Of a DNA stretch of 45,443 bases, positions 36,859 to 44,910 are shown in pieces. Source of the stretch: Emcibacteraceae bacterium. GTDB lineage: Bacteria; Pseudomonadota; Alphaproteobacteria; Sphingomonadales; Emcibacteraceae. The notes below the pieces were generated by a model. The model was not told the origin of the DNA. It worked only from the letters and a program-made list of their open reading frames with translations, and made no database searches. How positions within the stretch are numbered: the stretch's first letter is position 1; every line of letters begins with the position of its first letter. Both the position numbers and the translations under genes were made by a program. Location: contig JADGEY010000001.1 of assembly GCA_016744185.1 (NCBI GenBank), positions 1-45,443 of the forward strand, written 5' to 3'.

Positions 36859-36888
36859 TTTTATTTTATGATATTTTAGTAAATAAAT

Positions 36889-38805
36889 TTACTTTTTATC
36901 GTCTTCAACTTCTTCAAAGTCAGCATCGACAACATCATCATCTTTAGCTTCAGAAGCGGCTGCATCTGCCTGCGCTGCATCAGCAGCAGCATTTTCAGGG
37001 TTTTGATCCTTATAAATAGCTTCGCCAAGCTTCATTGCAGCTTGCTGTAATTCTTCAGCAGCGGCGTTAATTGCATCTGTATCATTGCTTTCTACAGCAG
37101 TTTTAACTTTAGCTACTGCATCTTCAATGGCTTGTTTTTCATTACCATCAATTTTATCGCCGTGCTCTTTAATTTGTCCTTCAACGGTATGAGCGAGCGA
37201 TTCAGCTTTATTCTTTGCATCAACAGCTTCACGGCGTTCTTTATCTGATTGTGCATTGGCTTCGGCTTCTTGAACCATGCGCTCAATATCATCATCGCTA
37301 AGGCCGCCTGATGCTTGGATTTGAATCTGCTGTTCTTTGCCTGTGCCTTTATCTTTTGCAGAAACATTAACAATACCATTCGCATCAATATCAAATGTAA
37401 CTTCAATTTGCGGCACGCCGCGGGGGGCAGAGGGAATGCCAACAAGGTCAAAATTACCAAGCATTTTATTATCTGTTGCCATTTCTCGCTCGCCTTGGAA
37501 AACGCGAATAGTTACAGCTGACTGGCTATCTTCCGCCGTTGAAAAAGTCTGCGACTTTTTTGTCGGGATTGTTGTGTTGCGGTCAATAAGCCTTGTAAAT
37601 ACGCCGCCCAGAGTTTCAATACCAAGAGAAAGAGGCGTTACATCAAGAAGAAGAACGTCTTTTACGTCTCCTTGCAATACGCCCGCTTGAATAGCAGCAC
37701 CAAGAGCGACAACTTCATCAGGATTCACGCCTTTATGAGGTGTTTTGCCAAAGAATTTAGCAACAGTGTCATGAACCATAGGCATACGGGACATGCCGCC
37801 AACCATAACGATTTCATCAATATCAGAAGCTTTAAGCCCAGCATCTTTAAGAGCTGCCTGACACGGAGCGACTGTACGTTTAACAAGATCGCCTACAAGG
37901 CTTTCAAGTTTAGCGCGGGTAAGCTTAAGCGTTAAATGCTTAGGTCCTGTGGCATCTGCGGTAATGAAAGGCAGGTTAATTTCTGTCTGATTTGCAGATG
38001 AAAGTTCAATTTTTGCTTTTTCAGCCGCTTCTTTTAATCTTTGAAGAGCCATTTTATCGGCCTTAAGATCAACACTATTCTCTTTTTTAAATTCCTCCGC
38101 TAGATATTCAACAATGCGCATATCGAAATCTTCACCGCCAAGGAATGTATCACCATTGGTTGATTTTACTTCAAAAACGCCATCGCCAATTTCAAGGATA
38201 GAGACATCAAAAGTTCCGCCGCCAAGATCATAAACAGCAATTGTTTTGCCATCTTCCTTATCAAGACCATAAGCCAGTGCAGCGGCTGTTGGCTCATTAA
38301 TAATACGCAGAACTTCAAGACCAGCAATTTTACCCGCATCTTTGGTTGCTTGACGCTGTGCATCATTAAAATATGCAGGAACTGTAATAACCGCTTGGTC
38401 GACAGTTTCACCGATATAAGATTCTGCTGTTTCTTTCATTTTACCAAGAATATAAGCTGAGACTTGGCTTGGACTCATTGCTTTGCCCTGCGCCTCTACC
38501 CAAGCATCACCAGTATCTGATTTGGTGATTTTAAAAGGCACCATTTTGATGTCTTTTTGTGTTGCGGGGTCTTTGTATGTACGTCCAATAAGACGTTTAA
38601 TTGCAAATAATGTGTTTTCTGGATTTGTTACAGCTTGACGTTTTGCGGGCTGACCCACTAGACGTTCATCATCCGCTGTAAAACCAACAATAGAAGGCGT
38701 TGTTCTTCCGCCTTCAGCATTTTCAATAATTTTTGGCTCGCCGCCGTCCATAATCGCAATGCATGAATTTGTAGTTCCTAAATCGATACCAATAACTTTA
38801 CCCAT
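36889..38805 (-). CDS. dnaK: chaperone DnaK (Hsp70)
   Basis: DnaK is the ATP-dependent Hsp70 chaperone. The nucleotide-binding domain (about 1-385) contains [45 protein letters not shown] and [15 protein letters not shown]. The interdomain linker [19 protein letters not shown] leads to the substrate-binding domain, and an acidic C-terminus ends [14 protein letters not shown], close to the conserved EEV-type tail. The 638 residues are normal. GAGGAC lies directly before the ATG. dnaK and dnaJ form a unit. grpE is encoded 2.4 kb away on the same strand, separated by unrelated genes. Confidence 0.98.
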   Translation of the reverse strand: MGKVIGIDLGTTNSCIAIMDGGEPKIIENAEGGRTTPSIVGFTADDERLVGQPAKRQAVTNPENTLFAIKRLIGRTYKDPATQKDIKMVPFKITKSDTGDAWVEAQGKAMSPSQVSAYILGKMKETAESYIGETVDQAVITVPAYFNDAQRQATKDAGKIAGLEVLRIINEPTAAALAYGLDKEDGKTIAVYDLGGGTFDVSILEIGDGVFEVKSTNGDTFLGGEDFDMRIVEYLAEEFKKENSVDLKADKMALQRLKEAAEKAKIELSSANQTEINLPFITADATGPKHLTLKLTRAKLESLVGDLVKRTVAPCQAALKDAGLKASDIDEIVMVGGMSRMPMVHDTVAKFFGKTPHKGVNPDEVVALGAAIQAGVLQGDVKDVLLLDVTPLSLGIETLGGVFTRLIDRNTTIPTKKSQTFSTAEDSQSAVTIRVFQGEREMATDNKMLGNFDLVGIPSAPRGVPQIEVTFDIDANGIVNVSAKDKGTGKEQQIQIQASGGLSDDDIERMVQEAEANAQSDKERREAVDAKNKAESLAHTVEGQIKEHGDKIDGNEKQAIEDAVAKVKTAVESNDTDAINAAAEELQQAAMKLGEAIYKDQNPENAAADAAQADAAASEAKDDDVVDADFEEVEDDKK

Positions 38806-38852
38806 TTTGTCCTCAATCTTTAAATATATGACGAATCTTTTACCCGACCTAT

Positions 38853-38878
38853 CAAATGGATCAGTAGAATGCCAAAAG
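38853..38878 (-). promoter_or_regulatory. candidate heat-shock promoter of dnaKJ
   Basis: Read on the minus strand, CTTTTGGC (complement of 38871-38878) is followed after about 11 bp by CCATTTG (38853-38859). It resembles a sigma-32 promoter (CTTG...CCCATnT) with one or two mismatches in each box, and would place the start site about 40 nt before the dnaK ATG. No CIRCE element (TTAGCACTC...GAGTGCTAA) is present. Confidence 0.35.
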
Positions 38879-39019
38879 TTAATTCTTTAATTTCATGAAG
38901 CATATATAGGGGCGTTTTTCATTGGCGCAAGGGGATAAATGAAAAAAAATGTTTTTTTTTAGAGATATCAAGATATAGTAAAGGCTATGAGGGAAAATAG
39001 CTTGAAATAGGAGTGAGAA

Positions 39020-39523
39020 ATGAAACCTATCATTGTTGCAATTATATGTGTTTTTTTGGTGCTTGGCATTGTTATTATGCAAAGTAATAGTTCTGGAGGG
39101 GATGTTAAGCCTGAAAAAGTAAAAATGGAAAAGCCAAATAATGCCGTTATCGAGTCGGTTGGTATATCTGGCATATGGGTGCGTTTGGCGTTATTAGAAG
39201 GACGACCTAGTGCAGCCTATCTAAAAATTACAAATTTTAATGCTGATAATATTACTTTAATTTCTGTAACTTCTGAAAAATTTGACCGAATTGAAATTCA
39301 TACCCACCTTATGGAAGAAGGGGTCATGAAAATGCGTGAAATAGATGAACTTATTGTAAAGCCTAATGAGACTGTAGAGCTTAAACCAGGCGGATACCAT
39401 CTCATGCTTTTTGGTCTAAAGGATAAGCTAGAAAAAGGTGATAAATTTCCTATGACCCTAAAATTTAAAGGACTTGAAGAAAAACAAATTGAAGGTATTG
39501 TTGGTCAAGAAAATTTAAAATAA
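39020..39523 (+). CDS. PCu(A)C-type periplasmic copper-binding protein
   Basis: The 167-residue protein has an N-terminal membrane anchor or signal (about 3-20) and a cupredoxin-like PCu(A)C domain (about 45-150). The copper-binding His/Met set is complete: H94, H96, M98, M103 and M105 in EIHTHLMEEGVMKMREID, and H127, M129 in PGGYHLML. Family members deliver Cu(I) to the CuA or CuB centre of cytochrome oxidase, usually with SCO proteins. No oxidase or SCO gene is nearby, so the partner is unknown. It is transcribed divergently from dnaK, and the gap between them is A+T-rich. Confidence 0.9.
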   Translation: MKPIIVAIICVFLVLGIVIMQSNSSGGDVKPEKVKMEKPNNAVIESVGISGIWVRLALLEGRPSAAYLKITNFNADNITLISVTSEKFDRIEIHTHLMEEGVMKMREIDELIVKPNETVELKPGGYHLMLFGLKDKLEKGDKFPMTLKFKGLEEKQIEGIVGQENLK

Positions 39524-39553
39524 TTTATAGTTTTTATAATTTATAGTTTTTAT
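39522..39553. repeat. 16-bp tandem duplication at the PCu(A)C gene end
   Basis: AATTTATAGTTTTTAT occurs twice in direct succession (39522-39537 and 39538-39553), beginning at the stop codon of the copper protein and lying between two converging genes. It has little secondary structure. Confidence 0.85.
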
Positions 39554-39558
39554 AAAGG

Positions 39559-39681
39559 CTATTTTATTAAGGGAACTGTAAAATAAAAACGGCTTCCAGC
39601 TCCGCTGCGGCTTTTTACATTAATTTCACCGCCAAGAAGGGTTACTGATTTCTTGCAAACAGAAAGCCCAAATGCTGTATT
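39559..39681 (-). pseudogene. displaced C-terminal segment of the histidine kinase (-1 frame)
   Basis: In the -1 frame relative to the upstream kinase ORF, these bases encode NTAFGLSVCKK...LLGGEINVKS...GAGSRFYFTVPLIK and then a stop. This is the expected end of a HATPase_c domain (G2-like loop, LLGGxI, GxGSxFxFxxPL). The segment has no start codon of its own and must once have been, or may still be, joined to the upstream ORF through the A8 run at 39680-39687. The joined product would have 500 residues. Confidence 0.85.
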
Positions 39682-41060
39682 TTTTTTGTATTAAAAATAT
39701 CATAATTGCTGGGCGCAAGGTCAGAAAATAACTCTGCTTGAGATTGTGAAGATATTCCACTGCCTGTGTCACGGACACTGAATAATAATGTGCGGTTCAT
39801 TGTAAGAGCATCAGGATCCCATTTTATGCTAACAATAATACGACCTTCGTGGGTAAAATTAATAGCATTTTTAATGAGGGTATTTAATATCTGTTTTATT
39901 ATATCAGGCTTTGTATGAATTATATTTGGAATGTCAGAGGCAACTTTAGATTCTAGATGAGTATTATTTATCTGTGCTCTAGTCGATAAATGATCAGTGA
40001 TTTCTTTTATGAAATCTCTAATGTCAAAATCCTCTTCTGAAAGAAAAGTAGGCTCAAAATCTTGTTTAGAAAAACCGATAACTTCACCAATAATACTGAT
40101 TAAAAGATTTCCAGAGGTTTTGATCGTTTCGGTCCATTTTTTTTGTTGAGAAGATAAATCGCTGTCACAGAGTAAATCTAGCGTTGATCGTATATTATTC
40201 ATTGGAGCGCGCGTTTTTTGTGTCATTATTGAAAAGAACTTAACTCTCTCATCATTAGATTTTTCTTTGATAAGGTTAAGTGATTTTTCAGATTTTATAA
40301 GATTATTTAATTTTTGAGACTGTAAAGTTTCTGCTTGATCCATGAAATGAAAAGCTTTGCCAATTTCATTGATTTCGTTAGCTTTCTTACTTTTACTATA
40401 TTCTTTAAAAGATATATTTCTCTCCCCCCCTATAATGCGGGCCGCTTTAGTTTGTAAAAGAAGAAGTGGTTTTGTTATTTTTGTTATAAGCTTAAAAATA
40501 AAGTAAATTCCAATAATCAAGGATAATAAAGAAGCCCAAATAAAAAGAGGAATGCGATCTAATAATGTTCTCTCTTTATGATAAAGGGGGAGTTCTAGGT
40601 AAATAAAACCTGATAAGGAAGTATTTTTAAAATGCTCTAATTTAAAAGGGATTGCCGCCCAAACCTTCTTTTCTGCCGTGGGGGTTTCAATATAGTCTGA
40701 ATGCAGTGTCTTTAAAGTTACGATAGTTTGTAATCTTTGCGATGATAGTCTTTGCCCTTCGGATGCGTCTTCTTTTATATTAGCTGAAAGAATAACACCT
40801 TTTTTATCTATTAGATAAATTTTATAATCATTATTATCAGTTTGAAAGCTTAAAATAGACCTTTGCAAGGTTAATAAATTACTGTTTTTATCTTGATTTA
40901 AAACATTACTCAAAGTTTGTATAATATTTTTAGCTTCTTCTATACGGGCAGAGCGCGTCGTTTTTTGAACGTCCAGAAACGCAACAAAAGCAATGATCAT
41001 AGTAATCGTTGTTATGATGGAGGCTGTAAGTATAAAAACTTTTGTTTTAATGTTACGCAT
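39642..41060 (-). CDS. degenerate sensor histidine kinase, frameshifted near its C-terminus
   Basis: The 472-residue ORF has TM1 at about 6-28, a periplasmic sensor region (30-168), TM2 at about 170-190, a HAMP-like linker (190-245), a DHp region (270-335) and an ATPase domain (340 onward). The DHp block reads FFSIMTQKTRAPMNNI, where active kinases have MSHEIRTPLN, so the phospho-accepting His is Gln281. The ATPase domain keeps an N-box (LIKNAINF, N398) and G1 (DTGSGI). After K460 the frame runs into 12 unrelated residues, while the natural C-terminus continues in the -1 frame. No response regulator gene is adjacent. It may be an inactive sensor, a phosphatase-type or scaffold protein, or a decaying gene. 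Confidence 0.8.
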   Translation of the reverse strand: MRNIKTKVFILTASIITTITMIIAFVAFLDVQKTTRSARIEEAKNIIQTLSNVLNQDKNSNLLTLQRSILSFQTDNNDYKIYLIDKKGVILSANIKEDASEGQRLSSQRLQTIVTLKTLHSDYIETPTAEKKVWAAIPFKLEHFKNTSLSGFIYLELPLYHKERTLLDRIPLFIWASLLSLIIGIYFIFKLITKITKPLLLLQTKAARIIGGERNISFKEYSKSKKANEINEIGKAFHFMDQAETLQSQKLNNLIKSEKSLNLIKEKSNDERVKFFSIMTQKTRAPMNNIRSTLDLLCDSDLSSQQKKWTETIKTSGNLLISIIGEVIGFSKQDFEPTFLSEEDFDIRDFIKEITDHLSTRAQINNTHLESKVASDIPNIIHTKPDIIKQILNTLIKNAINFTHEGRIIVSIKWDPDALTMNRTLLFSVRDTGSGISSQSQAELFSDLAPSNYDIFNTKKIQHLGFLFARNQ

Positions 41061-41199
41061 TTACTAAAGGCTTTCAGATTCGTTGATTAATAATCATTAA
41101 TTCCAGCCAAAACATTGTAATTTAGAGATGTTAATTAAGTTTAAACTCCCTAAAGACTTTTTATTCTAGGGAATTTAAATATTTATGGCTCATATATGC

Positions 41200-41808
41200 C
41201 TAAACGATTGTATCAATAGATTCTGTTTTCTCGCCTTTGGCAACGCCAACCATAGCGGGCCGCAGCAGGCGGTCTTTAATTGTAAAACCGCTTTGCATAA
41301 CCTGTATAATCGTGCCGTCAGCCTCGCCCTCCACAGGAGTTTCAAACATTGCTTGATGGAAGTTAGCATCAAATTTTTCTCCCATGGGGTTGATTTTTTT
41401 AATGCCGTGGCTTTCAAAAATATTGAGAAGCTCTTTATCCGTCATTTCAACGCCCTCAACTAATGTTTTAATTTCGCCTTCAAGCTTAAAGCCTTCTGGT
41501 AAAGAGGAGAGCGCACGGTTTAAATTATCACCAACGCTTAATATATCACGGGCAAATTTAGTCACGGCGTAATTTGCAGCATCACTGCGTTCCCGGTCAG
41601 CGCGGCGGCGTAAATTCTGTGTTTCAGCAAGAGCGCGCAGCAATTTATCTTTAAGGCTTGCAATTTCTTCTTCTTGCTTCAAAATAACATCTTCTTGCGA
41701 GGTTTCTAATTCTATAACTTCCTCTGGCATGCCCGTTTCTGAGGGGGTTTCGGCTTGATCTTCTGAAATTTCAGCTTCAATATCTTTATTTTCTTTATCT
41801 TCATTCAT
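41200..41808 (-). CDS. grpE: nucleotide exchange factor GrpE
   Basis: GrpE releases ADP from DnaK. The ATG at 41808 (MNEDKENKD) is chosen because GGAA lies about 10 bp upstream. The frame is open a further 18 codons, but those residues are atypical. The acidic N-terminus leads to a long coiled coil (about 45-100; EEEIASLKDKLLRALAETQNLRRRADRE). The beta domain contains GVEMTDKELLNIFESHGIKKINPMGEKFDANFHQAMFE and VMQSGFTIKDRLLRPAMVGVAKG, all diagnostic. The 202 residues are normal. hrcA, often next to grpE, is not present. Confidence 0.95.
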   Translation of the reverse strand: MNEDKENKDIEAEISEDQAETPSETGMPEEVIELETSQEDVILKQEEEIASLKDKLLRALAETQNLRRRADRERSDAANYAVTKFARDILSVGDNLNRALSSLPEGFKLEGEIKTLVEGVEMTDKELLNIFESHGIKKINPMGEKFDANFHQAMFETPVEGEADGTIIQVMQSGFTIKDRLLRPAMVGVAKGEKTESIDTIV

Positions 41809-41835
41809 TAGATTATTTTTCCAATAATTTTTTGT

Positions 41836-41862
41836 ATTATAAGCAATATAGGGATGATGCAA
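41836..41862 (-). promoter_or_regulatory. candidate grpE promoter
   Basis: On the minus strand TTGCAT (complement of 41857-41862) and TATAAT (41836-41841) are 15 bp apart. Overlapping them, CCTATATTGC (41843-41852) fits the heat-shock -10 consensus CYTATNTNNG at all but the last position, though without a clear CTTG upstream. Transcription would start about 25 nt before the ATG. Confidence 0.35.
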
Positions 41863-42015
41863 TCATAATTAAACCCCATAGTGCCAAATAATAGAGATCA
41901 TGTCCAAGAGAGTGTCTTTCTTTAGCTTTATAAAGAGAAGCGATAACAGAAGATGCTTCAAGGGAAAAGAGATTTTTTTTAATCTAATATTTTTTACTTC
42001 ATTTAAGTTTTTAAA

Positions 42016-42068
42016 TCAAGTTATCTTGACAATTAATTTTAGAGAGCTATTGTCAAGTAAGTTTGACA
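42016..42068. promoter_or_regulatory. cluster of four inverted half-sites upstream of the membrane protein/XRE pair
   Basis: Four related half-sites occur in 53 bp. TCAAG (42016-42020) faces CTTGA (42025-42029) with 4 bp between. CTTGACAAT (42025-42033) and ATTGTCAAG (42049-42057) form a perfect 9-bp inverted repeat with a 15-bp spacer. TGTCAA (42051-42056) faces TTGACA (42063-42068) across 6 bp. TTGACA also equals the consensus -35 box. The arrangement suggests a repressor operator over a promoter. The XRE protein encoded downstream is the obvious candidate ligand. The rest of the 356-bp gap 41809-42164 holds the grpE promoter and no convincing gene. Confidence 0.55.
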
Positions 42069-42164
42069 TTTAGGGTTTTTTAACAAGGAGATTATTTCTT
42101 TCTGAAATAGGCTCTTTCCTTAAACTTACTGATAAAATAATAATTTTAATGAAAGAAAAAACAA

Positions 42165-42584
42165 ATGAGTAAATATACTAAAAAAGAAAAAGAAAGTTCT
42201 GCGCAATATGTGAAAGAGTTTTTACCTGCGATTATTGCCTATATGCTTTTAATTTTTGCCACTAAATTTATTTTAAAGGGTGAAATTGGCGATTCTGACT
42301 GGGCATATTTAATTGCTCTTTTGCCAATGGTGCCGACTTATTTTGTGATGCGGGCTATCGTGCGGTTTGTTAACCGCTCTGATGAATTTTTTAAGAAAAT
42401 ATTTCTGGAATCAGGGGCTGTTACATTATTAATCATCACATTTTTAGGGTTTTCAATAGGGTTAGTGCAATATGTAGGCGGACCAGATATCGATTTATTT
42501 ATTGCAACAACAATGATTTGCCCGATATATTTTATCGTCGTTGCCTATCTTTTTCGTAAAAATGGAGCAGATAAATGCCAGTAA
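42165..42584 (+). CDS. small four-helix membrane protein paired with an XRE regulator
   Basis: The 139-residue protein has a lysine-rich N-terminus and four predicted membrane helices (about 20-38, 47-65, 82-102 and 111-132). The loop RFVNRSDEFFKKIFLES resembles the RxxDEFxRxI segment of small membrane proteins, including DUF2178-like ones, that are repeatedly encoded just before a 65-70-residue XRE regulator. No enzymatic motif is visible. A coupled function with the next gene is suggested by the 63-bp spacing, the shared strand, the shared operator cluster upstream and the terminator after the pair. Function unknown. Confidence 0.75.
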   Translation: MSKYTKKEKESSAQYVKEFLPAIIAYMLLIFATKFILKGEIGDSDWAYLIALLPMVPTYFVMRAIVRFVNRSDEFFKKIFLESGAVTLLIITFLGFSIGLVQYVGGPDIDLFIATTMICPIYFIVVAYLFRKNGADKCQ

Positions 42585-42647
42585 ATATAGAGATGATTAT
42601 AAGCTTGTTCACACAATATTACTCTCAGATAGAGCAGGGGATTTAAT

Positions 42648-42848
42648 ATGGAAAATCAATTACGTATTTTACGGGCAACAAAAAAATATTCTCAGGCTGA
42701 TCTAGCTGAGCTTTTAGGGGTGTCACGCCAGACAGTAAACACTATTGAAAATGGTAAATATGACCCATCTTTACCGCTTGCCTTTAAAATAGCAAAATTA
42801 TTTGAGCTGTCTATTGAAGAAATTTTCAAGCCAGATTCAAATCTTTAA
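42648..42848 (+). CDS. small XRE-family HTH regulator
   Basis: The 66-residue protein is a single Cro/C1-type helix-turn-helix domain: LRILRATKKYSQADLAELLGVSRQTVNTIENGKYDPSLPLAFKIAKLF (read as helices 1-4; the recognition helix includes SRQTVNTIE), ending in the SIEEIFKPD segment usual for this YozG-like group. It has no ligand domain, so its activity may depend on the membrane protein encoded just upstream or on concentration alone. It probably represses its own operon through the inverted half-sites at 42016-42068; this is inference. Confidence 0.9.
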   Translation: MENQLRILRATKKYSQADLAELLGVSRQTVNTIENGKYDPSLPLAFKIAKLFELSIEEIFKPDSNL

Positions 42849-42857
42849 ATGTAATAG

Positions 42858-42889
42858 TAGCGGGATATATTTCAAAATATATCCCGCTA
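42858..42889. terminator. strong bidirectional-type terminator after the XRE gene
   Basis: TAGCGGGATATATTT (42858-42872) pairs perfectly with AAATATATCCCGCTA (42875-42889). It lies 10 bp after the XRE stop and is followed by a short T-rich run. Confidence 0.85.
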
Positions 42890-42951
42890 TATTTTCCTAA
42901 TTTTTGGACTGTCGCAGATTAGGCTATGATTATCCTTATAATTCTCTACAA

Positions 42952-42978
42952 AATAAAGGGCTGATAGCAGCCTTTATT
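42952..42978 (-). terminator. terminator of the bactofilin gene
   Basis: Read on the minus strand, AATAAAGGCTG and CAGCCCTTTATT form a stem with one bulged base and a four-base loop, leading into TTTATTTTG, 24 bp beyond the bactofilin stop codon. Confidence 0.7.
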
Positions 42979-43001
42979 ACGGATAATTATACTTTGCCGC
43001 C

Positions 43002-43475
43002 TTATAGCGGTTGTTTCAAAATTGTTTTGATAGACTTGTTTGAAGGAACACTATCAGGAGTATTTGAGTATTTATTATGTTTTATACTGCCCTCTATGAA
43101 AGCCCCTGCTTCAATACTAAGGCTTTCATGGTTAAGGTCGCCTGTTACTTTTGAGGTTTTCTCTAGCCTTATGCTGCGTCCGTTTATTTTACCTTTAACC
43201 TGTCCTTTGACAGTAATTTCTTCTGTTTTTATAGAGCCTGAAACCATACCGCTCTCGCCAATTGTAAGAGAAGTACTTTGAATATCACCTTCTACTTTAC
43301 CATCAAGTTGAATTTCACCTTTTGTGATTATATTTCCAATAATTACAACATCTGCACCGATGATTGAGGGGGCGTTATTTGTCATATTTTTTACTTTCTG
43401 AGCGGTGTTTACTGATTTATTTTTTTTAAAAACATTGTTAGCTACTATTTCTTTTTTTGTATATTTTGAAAACAT
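43002..43475 (-). CDS. bactofilin-family cytoskeletal protein
   Basis: Bactofilins self-assemble into nucleotide-independent filaments that position cell-wall enzymes. The central beta-helical domain (about 35-135 from the chosen start) shows the regular IxGxI/VxG turns: IIGADVVIIGNI, GEIQLDGKVEGDI, TIGESGMVSGSI, ITVKGQVKGKI and LSIEAGAFIEGSI. The flanking tails are polar. The start at 43475 is preferred because AAGG lies about 8 bp upstream, giving 157 residues and a 38-bp overlap with the LytM gene. The frame is open to 43535, and a later ATG at 43385 would avoid overlap. The overlap with a LytM gene matches the BacA-LmdC type of pair described in stalked alphaproteobacteria. Confidence 0.9.
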   Translation of the reverse strand: MFSKYTKKEIVANNVFKKNKSVNTAQKVKNMTNNAPSIIGADVVIIGNIITKGEIQLDGKVEGDIQSTSLTIGESGMVSGSIKTEEITVKGQVKGKINGRSIRLEKTSKVTGDLNHESLSIEAGAFIEGSIKHNKYSNTPDSVPSNKSIKTILKQPL

Positions 43476-44772
43476 CTTTTTTTGCCTTAAAGAATTTATA
43501 AGGATTGATTGCTTTACCATCAAATCTAATTTCATAATGTAGATGTGTCGCAGTGCTTCGGCCTGTGCTTCCCATTAAGCCGATTTTTTGGTCTATTGTT
43601 ACGATATCGCCACGTTTAACAAGTATTTTTGAAAGATGTCCATATCGTGTTTTAAATCCATTTCCATGGTCTATTTCAATATAATTTCCGTAAGAGCCAT
43701 TTTTCCCTGCCTTTATAACTTTACCATCGGCTGTTGAGAAGATTTTTGTTTTATGCCAGCTTGGGATATCAATACCTAGATGGCGAGACCATTTTTTCTT
43801 GATAGGATCGATTCTCACGCCAAATCCGCTAGAAATATAATGTTTTGCATGAAGCGGTCTGAGGATAGGAAGAGTTGAAATTGCATGTTCTAGTTGGAAC
43901 ATTTGATAAAAGTTTTTATTTAACTTTGTGAAAACTGCATTAGGGGTGACGTTTGAATTTTTTGAGATTTCTTTTGTTAATAAAATTTCTGGACCACCCT
44001 GTGCGATTTTATAAACAGGTGATTGGGAGATAATTTTCATAAAATGGTCTTTTTTTACACCTATTTTTTTAAAAATATTATCTGCATGGCTAATTCGCAT
44101 TAAAATTTGCTCATTGAGGTGGTGCGTTAATTCCAGTTGGTTTTTTTCAATGTTTTTGTATTTATTGTTTAAATCAGCAAAGCTTGTATTATGAATTTCA
44201 TTAGGGTTTATAATTACCTCTTTATGCTTAGAGGGCTTAAACAAAGATGTAAACTGGCTTGACCAGCCCTCGTCTTCTAATAGGGATTGATTATTATTTT
44301 TTGGAAGAGAGATGTTTTTCTTAATATTTTGTTTTTTACCATCAATTTTTTTTGGTATTTCACCCTCTAATTTTTGATCAATAATTAATAATTGCTGGAT
44401 ATAGTTTTGGCGGTTATAAATAATATCAGCTTTTTTTCTGAGACCTTGCTCTAGTCTAATGAGCTGTGTTTCTAGTTTTTTATATTTTTCGGCATAGTCA
44501 GAAATTTGCACTTCTTTTCGTAAAAGGCGCTTGTCCTTTGTTAATAAGTTATAAGAAGCAAGGCAAATCCAAATAAGACTAAGCCCTACTAAAGCTGTCA
44601 TAATAAGCTGCGTAAGGGTTGATAAAGAGATAAAATGTACAACGCCTCTTGCTCTGAAATATAATTGTCTTTCAGGAAAGTTGCGCCCTATAAAAGATTT
44701 TGTTTTAGTAAAGTAATTTTTAATTGTTTCTATCCCTTTTATCACGAAAATAACGTGACTAAATTCACTCAT
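43438..44772 (-). CDS. membrane-anchored LytM/M23 peptidase
   Basis: The 444-residue protein has a cytoplasmic N-terminus (1-50), one membrane helix (about 52-73), a long periplasmic coiled-coil region (about 78-240) and a C-terminal M23 domain (about 310-430). The zinc site is complete: H331 and D335 in HLGID and H412 in HLHYE, with the catalytic His379 in YGHLS. It should therefore be an active peptidoglycan endopeptidase rather than a degenerate activator. It overlaps the bactofilin gene, implying co-translation, and the short cytoplasmic tail could contact bactofilin filaments as proposed for LmdC. Confidence 0.92.
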   Translation of the reverse strand: MSEFSHVIFVIKGIETIKNYFTKTKSFIGRNFPERQLYFRARGVVHFISLSTLTQLIMTALVGLSLIWICLASYNLLTKDKRLLRKEVQISDYAEKYKKLETQLIRLEQGLRKKADIIYNRQNYIQQLLIIDQKLEGEIPKKIDGKKQNIKKNISLPKNNNQSLLEDEGWSSQFTSLFKPSKHKEVIINPNEIHNTSFADLNNKYKNIEKNQLELTHHLNEQILMRISHADNIFKKIGVKKDHFMKIISQSPVYKIAQGGPEILLTKEISKNSNVTPNAVFTKLNKNFYQMFQLEHAISTLPILRPLHAKHYISSGFGVRIDPIKKKWSRHLGIDIPSWHKTKIFSTADGKVIKAGKNGSYGNYIEIDHGNGFKTRYGHLSKILVKRGDIVTIDQKIGLMGSTGRSTATHLHYEIRFDGKAINPYKFFKAKKDVFKIYKKRNSS

Positions 44773-44910
44773 TTTTTTAATTTTTGCATCATTACTTATT
44801 TTTCTATAAAAGGCAAAAAAATAATCATTTTTTTCAAACTTTTAATGTGTTTTCTTTATATATAAGTTCAAAAAATAAAGTAACTCTTTTAAATAAGAAT
44901 AAAATTGATA

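Noticed and set aside
38806-38880. CIRCE/HrcA element upstream of dnaK
   Set aside because: TTAGCACTC-N9-GAGTGCTAA is not present, and hrcA is absent from the window.
41900-42073. 57-codon ORF in the grpE/membrane-protein gap
   Set aside because: It has weak ribosome-binding features, Phe/Lys-rich A+T-driven composition, and covers the inverted half-sites that are better explained as an operator.
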